Below, piece after piece: positions 45,011-52,697 of a DNA stretch of 55,455 nucleotides. The position numbers and the translations under genes were made by a program. The stretch's first letter is position 1; every line of letters begins with the position of its first letter. This stretch comes from an uncultured Acidimicrobiales bacterium (GTDB lineage: Bacteria; Actinomycetota; Acidimicrobiia; Acidimicrobiales; SZUA-35): assembly GCA_938029215.1 (NCBI GenBank), contig CALHFG010000085.1, positions 1-55,455 of the forward strand. Reading direction: 5' to 3'. The notes under the pieces are model-generated. The model worked only from the letters and a program-made list of their open reading frames with translations. It ran no database searches and had not been told where the DNA came from.

Positions 45011-45733
45011 ATGCCCACCGGTGTTCCCAAGCTGAGAAAGGCGCTCAAGAAGTCGGCGCCCGGACTCAGCGTCGAGCGAGAACTCTGGGCCGACGGCTGC
45101 GATGTCGTGATCGGCATCGACGAGGTGGGCAAGGGATCTTGGGCGGGACCGCTCACCTTAGGTGCGGTCGTGGTGCCCAAAGATCGACGGATCTACAAGC
45201 TACGAGACTCCAAGCAGTTGAGGTCGAGCGAGCGCGAAGCAATGTTCGACCGGATCGCCAACTGGGCCGAGGCATGGGCGATCGGGCACGCCTCTCCAGC
45301 CGAATGTGATCAGCTGGGAATGTCGGCAGCACAGAAACTTGCGGCCAAGCGCGCCATTGCCGGTCTCGGTCTTCATCGGCCGCCGGACGCAGTCGTGATC
45401 GATGGCAAGTGGGATTTCATTGGTCATTCGCGGACGGTCAAGCTGGTAAAGGGCGACAGCATCTCGTTGTCGATAGCGGCCGCGTCGATCCTGGCGAAGG
45501 TCACCCGCGATCGTCTGATGATCGATGACGCCGACTGCTATCCCGGGTTCGATTTTGCGGCCAACAAGGGCTATCCCTGCCCGCAGCATCAATTGGCGCT
45601 GCGAGCCTACGGACCGACCGCCATTCATCGGAGGTCCTGGGCGTTCATGGACGATCTCGTCTGGACCGGGTCGAGGCGTTTAACGCCGCACGTTAGAGCC
45701 GACCCGGCGCAAGAAACCCTCAATCTGTTTTGA
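45011..45733 (+). CDS. rnhB: Ribonuclease HII
   Basis: Removes ribonucleotides embedded in DNA. About 240 residues. The catalytic motif GIDEVGKGSWAGPL (near 35-48) supplies Asp-Glu; the common Ala-Gly-Arg of DEAGRG is Val-Gly-Lys here. KLRDSKQL is typical, the third Asp is in VVIDGKWDF, and SIAAASILAKVTRDR with a following Asp completes the site. ATG 45011 lacks a clear ribosome binding site. It is divergent from the glycosidase-like gene across 109 bases. Confidence 0.92.
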   Translation: MPTGVPKLRKALKKSAPGLSVERELWADGCDVVIGIDEVGKGSWAGPLTLGAVVVPKDRRIYKLRDSKQLRSSEREAMFDRIANWAEAWAIGHASPAECDQLGMSAAQKLAAKRAIAGLGLHRPPDAVVIDGKWDFIGHSRTVKLVKGDSISLSIAAASILAKVTRDRLMIDDADCYPGFDFAANKGYPCPQHQLALRAYGPTAIHRRSWAFMDDLVWTGSRRLTPHVRADPAQETLNLF

Positions 45734-45783
45734 CCGCTTGCGTCGATGTGCGCTCGGCTAGCCGGTCGCGCTGCCCAACGCCA

Positions 45784-46839
45784 CTAGCCCGTGATGGCTA
45801 CGGCTTTTCCGGCTCGGTCAAGCTGGGTGATCTCCTCGCTGACCGGATCGATCACGAGAGCAGGAAGGTCTCCGGTGCCGTCGTCATTTGCAGACCTGCT
45901 GACGACGACCAGGCCATCGATGAGTTCGATTCCGGTGGGGTGCCAGCCGTCGACAGGACGCTGAAGGTCGATGCGAGAGAGTTCGGAGAAGTCCGCGGCA
46001 TCGTTAACAACCAAGTCCCACTGACCCGACTGTTCGCTGATCATCACCTGGTAGACCTCGGTGCCGTCGCTGCTGATCGTTACAACCTCGGCGCATCCGG
46101 CCGCTCGATCGGCGCAGATCCCCAGTTGGTTTGTGGCGGTGCCAAACAGCTTTGATCCCGACGTACTTGACACGGTGACCCAACCGGCGCCGGGTCCTTC
46201 GAGGTACACACCGGACACGTAACCGTCGTTCAGAGTTAGCCGTCGAGGCGCAACGCCGTCGCGAGCCATGGTGGCAATCGTGGTCGGGTTGTCGCCGTCG
46301 AGGCTCACCCGCTCCAGGCTTGCATCTCCTACCGCAGAGCGCAGGTACACGACTTGATTGTTCTCGCCGATGAGGGCCACCCCGATAAGTTCGATCGTTT
46401 CGCCAGCACCCGGCGAAACCACACTGGACTCTTCGGCCTCGGCGGTACGCCGCACAATGGGACCGTCGGCTGCCCGTTGGAACACCAGGCCACCATTTCC
46501 GTCGTAGTCGGCGGCAATAGCCGGCTCCACCACGAGATGGGCCTTGCCGTTGACGTCGAACCACCAGACTCCGTCCTGGCCGGTCACGGTGAGGGTTGGG
46601 CCGTCGACAGCAACGTCGAAGTCAGGTCCGGCGATGTCTGCACCGATGGTCGTGGTCGATGTGGTGGTCTCGGCGGGCTCGTCGGGTTCGGTCACCGGTT
46701 GCTCGGTGGCCACCATTTCCTCGGTGTCGAAGGGGAGCTCTTCGGGTGGACTGCTATTGAGCTGAGCGCCAGCGGTCGTGCAGGCGGTGAGCCCGCAAGC
46801 TAGTGCCACAAGTGAGAGTTTTAGCTGGTTGGGGAGCAT
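45784..46839 (-). CDS. Propeller-like lipoprotein, paralog A
   Basis: A 351-residue lipoprotein. The lipobox LACGLTAC gives Cys20 counted from ATG 46839, which has GGTGAGG upstream; a GTG four codons earlier is the alternative. A Glu/Pro/Thr-rich linker (30-65) leads to beta-rich repeats, several of blade type (GVWWFDVNGKAHLVV, GGLVFQRAADGPIVRR, NQVVYLRSAVGDASLERVSLDGDNP). A Cys pair in GICADRAAGCAEV may form a disulfide. The C-terminal QWDLVV...RIDL...WHPTGIELIDGLVVVSRS aligns with the neighbouring lipoprotein, so the two are tandem duplicates. Outer-face function unknown. Confidence 0.8.
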   Translation of the reverse strand: MLPNQLKLSLVALACGLTACTTAGAQLNSSPPEELPFDTEEMVATEQPVTEPDEPAETTTSTTTIGADIAGPDFDVAVDGPTLTVTGQDGVWWFDVNGKAHLVVEPAIAADYDGNGGLVFQRAADGPIVRRTAEAEESSVVSPGAGETIELIGVALIGENNQVVYLRSAVGDASLERVSLDGDNPTTIATMARDGVAPRRLTLNDGYVSGVYLEGPGAGWVTVSSTSGSKLFGTATNQLGICADRAAGCAEVVTISSDGTEVYQVMISEQSGQWDLVVNDAADFSELSRIDLQRPVDGWHPTGIELIDGLVVVSRSANDDGTGDLPALVIDPVSEEITQLDRAGKAVAITG

Positions 46840-46921
46840 CTGAGGCCTCACCGGATGTGAGATGGGATTGACTCGTCCACGAGCCCAGCGGCATGGCCAC
46901 TGAGTTGAGACGGGCCGTCGC

Positions 46922-48085
46922 TCAGGGCAGCCGAACGAACCCGGCGATGCTGAGCGACTCGACCGAGCCCGAGGTGGGATCGATCACTACTCCTGTAGTC
47001 GGCTGAAGTTTCTGTGCATCAACCGATCGTGAGAGAAGAATTTTTCCGTCCGGCAGCTCGGCTAGGTGCTCGGGATACCACTGGCCGGTGAGCGATGTGA
47101 GATCGACGCGAGCAACCTCGGACCCGTTCTCAGACCGCGTGACGAGCAGGTCGTAGGCGCCGGGTGGAGAGTCGGCCTCGTGGGGCACGATTCGGAACAC
47201 GCTACTGATGTCGAGGGAGAGCGAGGCGAGCCGCGCACAGCTACGACCGATTCCCTCTGCGCACGTGGCCTCTACATCGGGGAAGCTCCCGCCGATTTCG
47301 CGGCCCGTGCCGCTCTGGTACACCGTCCAGCCAGCGGTAGATGTCCGCTCCCAAGTGGTCACGATGAACAAGCCGTCGACTTGGGTCGACTTCGAGCCGA
47401 ATTCGAGCTCGTCGACAACCGTGAGCTCGGTGACCAGGCGAGTGTCCAAATTGATTCGGTTGAGGGACCGATTGGTGGAGTCTGGTGATGTCACGCTGAA
47501 GACAACTTCAGGAGTAGATGTCACCGTGGTGATTCCGTGTAGTTCGATCCGTTGATCTGCTTCTGGAATGAAGATCGCTTCCGGTACAGCCGCATCGGCG
47601 GGCTGCCAGAGAATGGACGATTGGGGTCCCTCAGTAAGTTCGCGTTGAAACACGACGCCACCTTCGGTGTCACCGGCGACCCGAATTGCGTCGTCTCGCT
47701 CCACGAGGGTCGTTGTTCCGTCCGGCTGAACGAGGCGGATTGAGTCGCTGAAAACTAGTAGTGGAACGTCGAGTCCGGTGGGTTCGGACGGGGCGAGCTC
47801 CACCTCACCGGTGATCGCGGCTACTGAGGTTGGGGCTGCCGCTGCGGAGGTGGGTGCCGCGGTTGTTGCAGGACTTGTGGTTTCGGTGGTCACCCCGGCG
47901 ACGGTGGGTTCGGGAGCTTGGCCAAGCTGGGTGTCCGCGTTTGAACAGGCAGTTGCGGTAAGCGCGGCGACCCCCAAGAGCGTGATTGCTCGTATTTGCC
48001 GGGTTGACGAGAAGAAACGCAGCACAGCTCTATTCAACCACTGGTTGGTGGGGTCGCTGTTTCTTTCCCTATTTCCCGTAGTCAT
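46922..48085 (-). CDS. Propeller-like lipoprotein, paralog B
   Basis: A 387-residue lipoprotein that matches paralog A in organisation: signal with lipobox ALTATAC, a Thr/Ala/Pro-rich linker, then beta-rich repeats (IRLVQPDGTTTLVERD, GGVVFQREL, PEVVFSVTSPDSTNRSLNRINLDT), a Cys pair in ATCAEGIGRSCARL, and the end AYDLLVTRS...RVDL...WYPEHLAELPDGKILLSRS. The ATG at 48085 gives a long n-region; GTG 48025 would give a more normal signal peptide. It is in tandem with paralog A and divergent from the oxygenase gene across about 26 bases. Confidence 0.8.
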   Translation of the reverse strand: MTTGNRERNSDPTNQWLNRAVLRFFSSTRQIRAITLLGVAALTATACSNADTQLGQAPEPTVAGVTTETTSPATTAAPTSAAAAPTSVAAITGEVELAPSEPTGLDVPLLVFSDSIRLVQPDGTTTLVERDDAIRVAGDTEGGVVFQRELTEGPQSSILWQPADAAVPEAIFIPEADQRIELHGITTVTSTPEVVFSVTSPDSTNRSLNRINLDTRLVTELTVVDELEFGSKSTQVDGLFIVTTWERTSTAGWTVYQSGTGREIGGSFPDVEATCAEGIGRSCARLASLSLDISSVFRIVPHEADSPPGAYDLLVTRSENGSEVARVDLTSLTGQWYPEHLAELPDGKILLSRSVDAQKLQPTTGVVIDPTSGSVESLSIAGFVRLP

Positions 48086-48111
48086 GCTTGCGTAGAAGGC
48101 GCATTGGATAC

Positions 48112-49233
48112 ATGATTCGGGTTGTGAACGAAGTCGAAGAGTCGGTGCAATGGCACGATGGCAAATCCAGTCAATCGATCCCGCTTCGGTGGCTTCGATT
48201 CGAGTGTCCCTGCAGCGAGTGTCGTGTGGAGCAAACGTCTGAACGGCGATGGTTGCCGGTGGGGCAAGACGAGTTCCGCGCTGTCTCTGTCGACAACACT
48301 CCGTCGAGGTTGTCGATCGTTTGGGAATCGGGCCACGAAACGACGTTCGCCGCCGACCGGCTACGAGCGAGCCTGTTGGTCGCCCATCGGGCCCGAATTC
48401 AACCGATTTTGTGGGGCGGTGGTGGCGAACCACGACGGTTCGATCACGGTCAGGTGACCAGTGATAAACAGGCGATGCTGGGCTTCATGGAGTGCTTCCG
48501 CGACGAAGGCACCGCGATACTCACCGGGACGCCGTCGGTTCCCGGCCAGCTCGAATCGACGATGTCGACTCTGGGTCTGCCGCTACGCGAGACCTTTCGT
48601 GAACGTATTCACGACGTTTGGGTAGATCCCGCCGGCTACAACATTGCTCACACCAATGAGGGATTGCCTCCGCATTCTGACTACCCGTCGTACTCCCACC
48701 CGCCATCGGGCCAGGTCTTGCACATGATCGTGAACGAGTGTTCCGGCGGCGATTCGTTTGTCGTGGACGGCTGGCACGCGGCGCGCCAGATGCGGGAAGA
48801 ACATCCCGAACTGTTCCTGGCGCTGGCTGAAGTTCCGGTTCCGTTCCGGCAGTATTCTACCGAGCGAGAATCGTTTGCCCGTGAAACGATCATCCGGCTC
48901 GATGCGCTCGGCGAGGTCGTTGGATTTCGTTATTCAAATCAGCTGATGCAACCGCTACACCCCGGCAACCCGCAGTTCACAACATGGATGGACGCGTACC
49001 AGGTGCTCACCCAGCTGTTAACCGACACCTCAAACCATCGGCAGTTCCGCCTCGACGGAGGCGATGCGCTCTTCGTTCATGGGCACCGGGTTCTCCACGG
49101 CAGAACCCAGTTCGCCGTAGACGGTCAACGACACCTGCAGGACTGCTACTTCGACTTCGACGACATTCTGGCTCGGGTGGATCGCCTCACCGGACTAGCC
49201 GACGCAAAGACCCTTGGGAGTGTGGACCAGTAG
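48112..49233 (+). CDS. Gamma-butyrobetaine-hydroxylase-like Fe(II)/2-oxoglutarate oxygenase
   Basis: A 373-residue protein with the two-domain plan of BBOX/TMLH enzymes. The N-terminal DUF971-type domain begins VQWHDGKSS and carries C32, C34, C37 and H75, whose spacing matches the structural zinc site of BBOX1 (38/40/43/82). The TauD-type catalytic domain has HxD at H188/D190 in LPPHSDYPSY and the distal His near 329 in VLHGR. Family members hydroxylate gamma-butyrobetaine to carnitine or act on related trimethylammonium compounds. No carnitine-pathway partner is in view, so the substrate is open. The downstream gene overlaps its stop by 3 bases. Confidence 0.88.
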   Translation: MIRVVNEVEESVQWHDGKSSQSIPLRWLRFECPCSECRVEQTSERRWLPVGQDEFRAVSVDNTPSRLSIVWESGHETTFAADRLRASLLVAHRARIQPILWGGGGEPRRFDHGQVTSDKQAMLGFMECFRDEGTAILTGTPSVPGQLESTMSTLGLPLRETFRERIHDVWVDPAGYNIAHTNEGLPPHSDYPSYSHPPSGQVLHMIVNECSGGDSFVVDGWHAARQMREEHPELFLALAEVPVPFRQYSTERESFARETIIRLDALGEVVGFRYSNQLMQPLHPGNPQFTTWMDAYQVLTQLLTDTSNHRQFRLDGGDALFVHGHRVLHGRTQFAVDGQRHLQDCYFDFDDILARVDRLTGLADAKTLGSVDQ

Positions 49234-49736
49234 TGGTTCAACGAGCGGCGAGGTTCTCAGCGCCTGCGATCGTGCTGTGGTCGTTATTCGTCTGGGGCAA
49301 CCGCTTGCGGAATATGCGAGCCGATGGCGAGGGCATCGGACTAGTCCGCAACGATGAGTTGGTGTCTGAGACCGAGGGTCGGTTTAACGTGGATGAGCCA
49401 CGAGTTGTGGCCGTGCTCCTCGCCGTGTTTTTCATCGCCGCTGCATTGTGGGCCATCCGGTCGGCGTATGGCTTGTGGCGCGACGGAGCGTCGGACCCGC
49501 TCACGTGCGTGACCGGGGCCGTTTTGGCGCTCGCGGTAGCAAATCTGGTGGTATGGCCGGTGCGGGCCTACGGGATTTTGGGCAGCGACGAATGGAGCGG
49601 TGCGTTCAAAGCTGTTCATACTCTTCTGGCGGTCATCTCTGTTGTGCTCGGATTGTTGGTACTATTTCACCGCTATGGGAGAGCCGGTAACAGTCGTTCA
49701 GTCCGCAACAGCCAATCCGTCGCGGATCCGGTTTGA
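49233..49736 (+). CDS. Small multi-pass membrane protein, unknown
   Basis: A 167-residue protein. GTG 49233 shares its first base with the oxygenase stop, and reading further upstream is antisense-like Arg-rich noise. Hydrophobic segments lie at about 8-22, 57-76, 92-113 and 127-146, with a polar stretch NRLRNMRADGEGIGLVRNDE after the first and a Ser/Arg-rich tail. No signature motif is seen. The next gene starts inside its 3' end, so the run from the oxygenase onward looks like one operon. Confidence 0.75.
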   Translation: MVQRAARFSAPAIVLWSLFVWGNRLRNMRADGEGIGLVRNDELVSETEGRFNVDEPRVVAVLLAVFFIAAALWAIRSAYGLWRDGASDPLTCVTGAVLALAVANLVVWPVRAYGILGSDEWSGAFKAVHTLLAVISVVLGLLVLFHRYGRAGNSRSVRNSQSVADPV

Positions 49737-49995
49737 GACCAACCGGTCCTTCACCGGTATGGGGCATGAGCGGTACAAGGAGGGCGACACCATCTATGGC
49801 AATCGTCCTCCGGACGCCATCGCCAAGGCGTTACTCGCCACCGGCAAGCTCGACGAGGTCCACGTTTACGCCCAGACGGTCACGGTGACCGTCTCCGCTG
49901 GCAAAGATGCCGATGGTCTCAAGGAGATCATCGAAGATCTGTACACCTACTACAAGCCTGGTGTTCCGGTACCAACAGAGGCCGACTTCGCGTAG
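49675..49995 (+). CDS. Nfu/NifU N-terminal-domain-like small protein
   Basis: A 106-residue protein whose ATG at 49675 lies inside the 3' end of the membrane-protein gene (62-base overlap in another frame). The pattern TANPSRIRFETNRSF...PDAIAKALLATGKLDEVHVYAQTVTVTV...LKEIIEDLYTYY follows the Nfu_N fold (usually TPNPNTLKF...LF.I.GV..VF...FITV.K). Nfu_N domains occur on iron-sulfur carrier proteins and also stand alone. The Fe-S-binding CXXC half is absent here, so its role is unclear. Confidence 0.65.
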   Translation: MGEPVTVVQSATANPSRIRFETNRSFTGMGHERYKEGDTIYGNRPPDAIAKALLATGKLDEVHVYAQTVTVTVSAGKDADGLKEIIEDLYTYYKPGVPVPTEADFA

Positions 49996-50013
49996 TCCTC
50001 GTTCGGAGGCTCG

Positions 50014-51018
50014 TTGATTTCGTTCCAAACCCCGGCTCGTGTGGGGCTGCTCGGCAACCCATCCGACGGGTACGGCGGTCGCGTGCTTGCGCTCGCGATC
50101 GATGGCATGTTCGCAAGGGTGTCGGTTGAAGCGAGCGACCGCGTTCGATTCTTGGGGCCAACGTCGGACCCATACGCGTTTGGTTCGACCGCAGAGTTTG
50201 AGAAGTCGGTAGATCGTTACGGCTATGGCACGGGACAGCAACTCCTGGCTGCCACGTATCGCACGTTCTTGAATCTCGCGCGTTCTCAAGACTGGTCAGT
50301 GCCGAAGGGTGTGGAGGTGCGGTTCGAATCGAGCATCCCGCGGGGCGTTGGGTTGGCGGGTTCGTCAGCCTTGGCTATCTCATTCCTACGTGGATTGCTG
50401 GATCTTACCGGCGTCGGGCTCGATGAGGAGCTACTACCATCGCTGGCGCTTTCCGCCGAAGTCGATCAGCTCGGGATCGCCGCGGGCCTCCAGGACCGCG
50501 TCGTTCAAACCTTCGGTGGTCTGATTGCGATGGACTTTTCTGAGATGACGACCGATGCTCGGACCGGGCTGAGACACGGGCGGTACGAGTCGGTTGATCT
50601 CGGTGGACTTCCACCACTGTTTCTGGCGTACTCGGAGGCGGCATCAGAACCCAGTTCCACTTATCACGGGGCGCTCCGTGCCCGGTTTCGAGCGGGGGAC
50701 CCAGAAACGGTACGTGGCTTGGTCGAGCTGGCCGGCCTCGTGGCCAAGGGAAAAGCCGCACTGCGGTGGGGGAGCGGCCTCGGTCCACTCATGGCTCAGA
50801 ACATGGAGCTGCGTCAGGCGCTCGGCCCTGTTCCGGCTAAGCAGCTCGAGCTGATTGAGGCCGCAAAGAGCTGTGGCCTTGATGCCACCTTCTGCGGCTC
50901 CGGAGGAGCGATCGTCGGCGTCTACACCGACGATGCAGACCTCGACAATCTGCGAAACGTTCCTGCCGAGAACCCGGCGACCGTTGAGAAGATTCAGCCT
51001 TTTTCGGCCAAGAGCTAA
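50014..51018 (+). CDS. GHMP-family small-molecule kinase (glucuronokinase-like)
   Basis: A 334-residue GHMP kinase. The N-terminal substrate motif is PARVGLLGNPSDGYGG (7-22). The ATP-binding GHMP motif PRGVGLAGSSALAIS is near 109-123, with a following Asp-region AEVDQLGIAAGLQDRVVQTFGG. The C-terminal motif GLDATFCGSGGAIVG is the GHMP third motif. LLGNPSDGYGG is most like glucuronokinases and related sugar kinases; mevalonate kinases differ here. Start is TTG, supported by GGAGG 6 bases upstream. It sits 18 bases after the Nfu_N-like gene. Confidence 0.88.
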   Translation: MISFQTPARVGLLGNPSDGYGGRVLALAIDGMFARVSVEASDRVRFLGPTSDPYAFGSTAEFEKSVDRYGYGTGQQLLAATYRTFLNLARSQDWSVPKGVEVRFESSIPRGVGLAGSSALAISFLRGLLDLTGVGLDEELLPSLALSAEVDQLGIAAGLQDRVVQTFGGLIAMDFSEMTTDARTGLRHGRYESVDLGGLPPLFLAYSEAASEPSSTYHGALRARFRAGDPETVRGLVELAGLVAKGKAALRWGSGLGPLMAQNMELRQALGPVPAKQLELIEAAKSCGLDATFCGSGGAIVGVYTDDADLDNLRNVPAENPATVEKIQPFSAKS

Positions 51019-51046
51019 ACCTTTCGACGTGATTGGTCGATCAGAT

Positions 51047-51066
51047 AGATGCTTGTATAAGCATCT
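51047..51066 (+). promoter_or_regulatory. Perfect inverted repeat overlapping the ribosome binding region
   Basis: AGATGCTT (51047-51054), loop GTAT, AAGCATCT (51059-51066): a perfect 8-bp stem ending immediately before the AGGAGAG Shine-Dalgarno of the calcium-binding protein gene. It could act as an operator for a dimeric regulator or as an RNA hairpin limiting ribosome access. Confidence 0.6.
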
Positions 51067-51076
51067 AGGAGAGTCG

Positions 51077-51754
51077 ATGACCGTCGCAGTGAAGTCGAAT
51101 ACGTTCCCGGCCCCGCAGCTGAGAACTTCGCGGGGAATGAGCTCGACGGAGCTCATTCCCCCTCCTCCTCCCAGTTCCCGGTGGCTGCTCCACACCGACA
51201 TGGTCCGCCGTGGCGGCGCGCTCGCCTTCTTCGTGCTGGCCATTCTGACCGTTGTTTTTTCGGCGAGCGGTGCCGTTGCGCAGGTTGATTCCGACAATGA
51301 CGGCCTCGGCGATGAGGTCGAGGGTGTCGTGCATGGCACCGACCCCAACAACGGTGACTCCGATTTCGATGGACTTCCAGACGGCGTTGAAGTCTCGTTG
51401 GGTACAAATCCGATGGCCGCCGACACCGATGGCGACGGCGTCAGCGATGCAGAGGAGTACTTGTCGGGCGAGGATCCGCTGGTCGCCACCTTTGAACCGG
51501 TGGCTGTTGCGATCACGCCAGTTCCTGTGACGGTGGTGAGCGGATCGGATTCGTCGACGGCGACAACAGCACAGGTGACATCGTCTGTGACGGTTTCACC
51601 CGAGAGCATTGTGGGTGTCGTTCCCGCATCGCTTGCATTCGACACGTCAGACCCGGGCGGCCGCTCACCGTTCTTTCCACTCTACGCTCTTGTTGTTTCG
51701 GCGATAAGCGTTGGAATGTTGGCTTTGCTCAAGCGAATTCCCAGGCTCGAGTAG
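51077..51754 (+). CDS. Calcium-binding-repeat membrane-anchored exported protein
   Basis: A 225-residue protein. The N-terminal extension (1-41) is Pro/Ser-rich with a PPPPP run. A signal peptide starts at Met42 (MVRRGGALAFFVLAIL...AVAQ). Thrombospondin-type-3-like calcium motifs follow (DSDNDGLGDEVEG, DSDFDGLPDGVE, DTDGDGVSDAEE at about 73-130), then a Thr/Ser/Val-rich stretch and a C-terminal membrane helix with a short basic tail (LLKRIPRLE). AGGAGAG before ATG 51077 supports the long form; ATG 51200 would give a plain signal peptide but has no ribosome binding site. Expected to be anchored on the outer face of the membrane. Confidence 0.82.
   Translation: MTVAVKSNTFPAPQLRTSRGMSSTELIPPPPPSSRWLLHTDMVRRGGALAFFVLAILTVVFSASGAVAQVDSDNDGLGDEVEGVVHGTDPNNGDSDFDGLPDGVEVSLGTNPMAADTDGDGVSDAEEYLSGEDPLVATFEPVAVAITPVPVTVVSGSDSSTATTAQVTSSVTVSPESIVGVVPASLAFDTSDPGGRSPFFPLYALVVSAISVGMLALLKRIPRLE
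51132..51161 (+). promoter_or_regulatory. Perfect 13-bp hairpin in the 5' coding region
   Basis: GGGGAATGAGCTC (51132-51144), loop GACG, GAGCTCATTCCCC (51149-51161). It lies 55 bases inside the gene, encodes RGMSSTELIPPP and buries an in-frame ATG (51137) in the stem. There is no trailing U-tract. A translation- or transcription-attenuating RNA structure is the simplest reading. Confidence 0.7.
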
Positions 51755-51784
51755 CCGTGGCCGCGGGCCCTGCGTGAATTCGTA

Positions 51785-52632
51785 TCAAGGAAAGAGCTGA
51801 GGAAAGAAGTCGCCCTCGAGGCGATCGCCGTCCCCATAGCCGGCTGCTTCGAACAGTGCCCGCTCCTGGGCCGCCCAGTCGCCTCGATAGGAGATCCGAC
51901 CATCGGGCCCGGCCATTCGCAAGGTGTATCGATGAATGGTCTCGTCTGGGACCTGGGTGCTCAGTGCGCCATGCAAGGTTCGCATGTCAAAGAAGAGACA
52001 GTCGCCGAGCTGGAGGTCGAACGTTAAGAGTTCGTAGGCGTCATCGTTTTCGATGTCGGGCGGCGGTTCATACTCGACACCGTTGACGGTGACCGCGTTT
52101 GCTCGTCGGTGGGGTGGCCGTCTCCGAAGCGAATTCTCATGAAGTGCTTGCCCCAAAGGTGTGAGCCTTGAACAAACGTGATGCCGCTCTGTTTCGTAAC
52201 GGGTTCGAGCGGTAGCCAAAGCACGCACATCGAGCCGGTGAAGTCGAAGTAGGAAATGTCGTGGTGAAACGGCGGTCGCGACGTAGAACCAGCTTCTCGC
52301 AGGAACCAGTTGTCCATGACAAGGTTGATTGAGGGCGCGTCGAGGAGCTGGGCTGCCAGCGGGGCGGCGGGGCTTTCGTGCACGAAGCTTGTGAACGCGG
52401 CAGAACGGTTCCATGACCAGAAGTCTTCGTAGTAGCCGGGGGAGTCGGGCTGGGTGGTGTGGCGGACCAGGTTGGGGCCGGGGTTGGTACGGGCGTGATC
52501 GATTGCAGTCCGCAACTGTTCGATCCAACTAGTGCTGAAACGCGATCGCAGTGGCACAACGCCGTCGGTTTGGAAGGCCTCAATTTCGGCGGAGCTGATC
52601 GGGCTGATCGAGTCGGCCGATGGTTGCTTCAC
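51785..52632 (-). pseudogene. Phytanoyl-CoA-dioxygenase-like gene broken by a one-base frameshift
   Basis: The two halves of one PhyH-type Fe(II)/2OG oxygenase lie in different frames. The 5' half (start GTG 52632, or ATG 52686) runs through SAEIEAFQTDGVVPL, the HxD site FHHDISYFDF and SGITFVQGSHLWGKHFM. It loses sense after GDGHPTDE near 52102-52105. The 3' half resumes one frame over with ANAVTVNGVEYEPPPDIENDDAYELL and includes the distal site MRTLHGALS and the 2OG-binding Arg region HRYTLRM. Adding one base near 52103 restores a full protein of about 280 residues with all ligands. It is either a recent mutation or a sequencing error. Confidence 0.85.
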
Positions 52633-52661
52633 GCTCAGACCATACCCAGCCGGGGGTTTTG

Positions 52662-52691
52662 TTGATGATCGAACATACGTTCGCATAGTAT
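52662..52691 (+). promoter_or_regulatory. Candidate imuA' promoter
   Basis: TTGATG (52662-52667) and TAGTAT (52686-52691) are separated by 18 bases, with the LexA box filling the spacer. The -10 ends 6 bases before the imuA' ATG and no Shine-Dalgarno is present, so transcription probably starts at or next to the ATG (leaderless mRNA). Confidence 0.55.
52669..52684. promoter_or_regulatory. LexA (SOS) box
   Basis: TCGAACATACGTTCGC contains CGAAC-N4-GTTCG (52670-52683), the Gram-positive/actinobacterial LexA operator form (CGAACATATGTTCG consensus, one mismatch in the spacer). It lies between the -35 and -10 of imuA' and also 37 bases upstream of the divergent broken oxygenase gene. Known biology: imuA'-imuB-dnaE2 cassettes are LexA-repressed and induced by DNA damage. 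Confidence 0.9.
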
Positions 52692-52697
52692 GTCCGG

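Noticed and set aside
46841..46850. Palindrome TGAGGCCTCA at the ribosome binding site of lipoprotein A
   Set aside because: Ten bases including the Shine-Dalgarno; too short to claim an operator without conservation.
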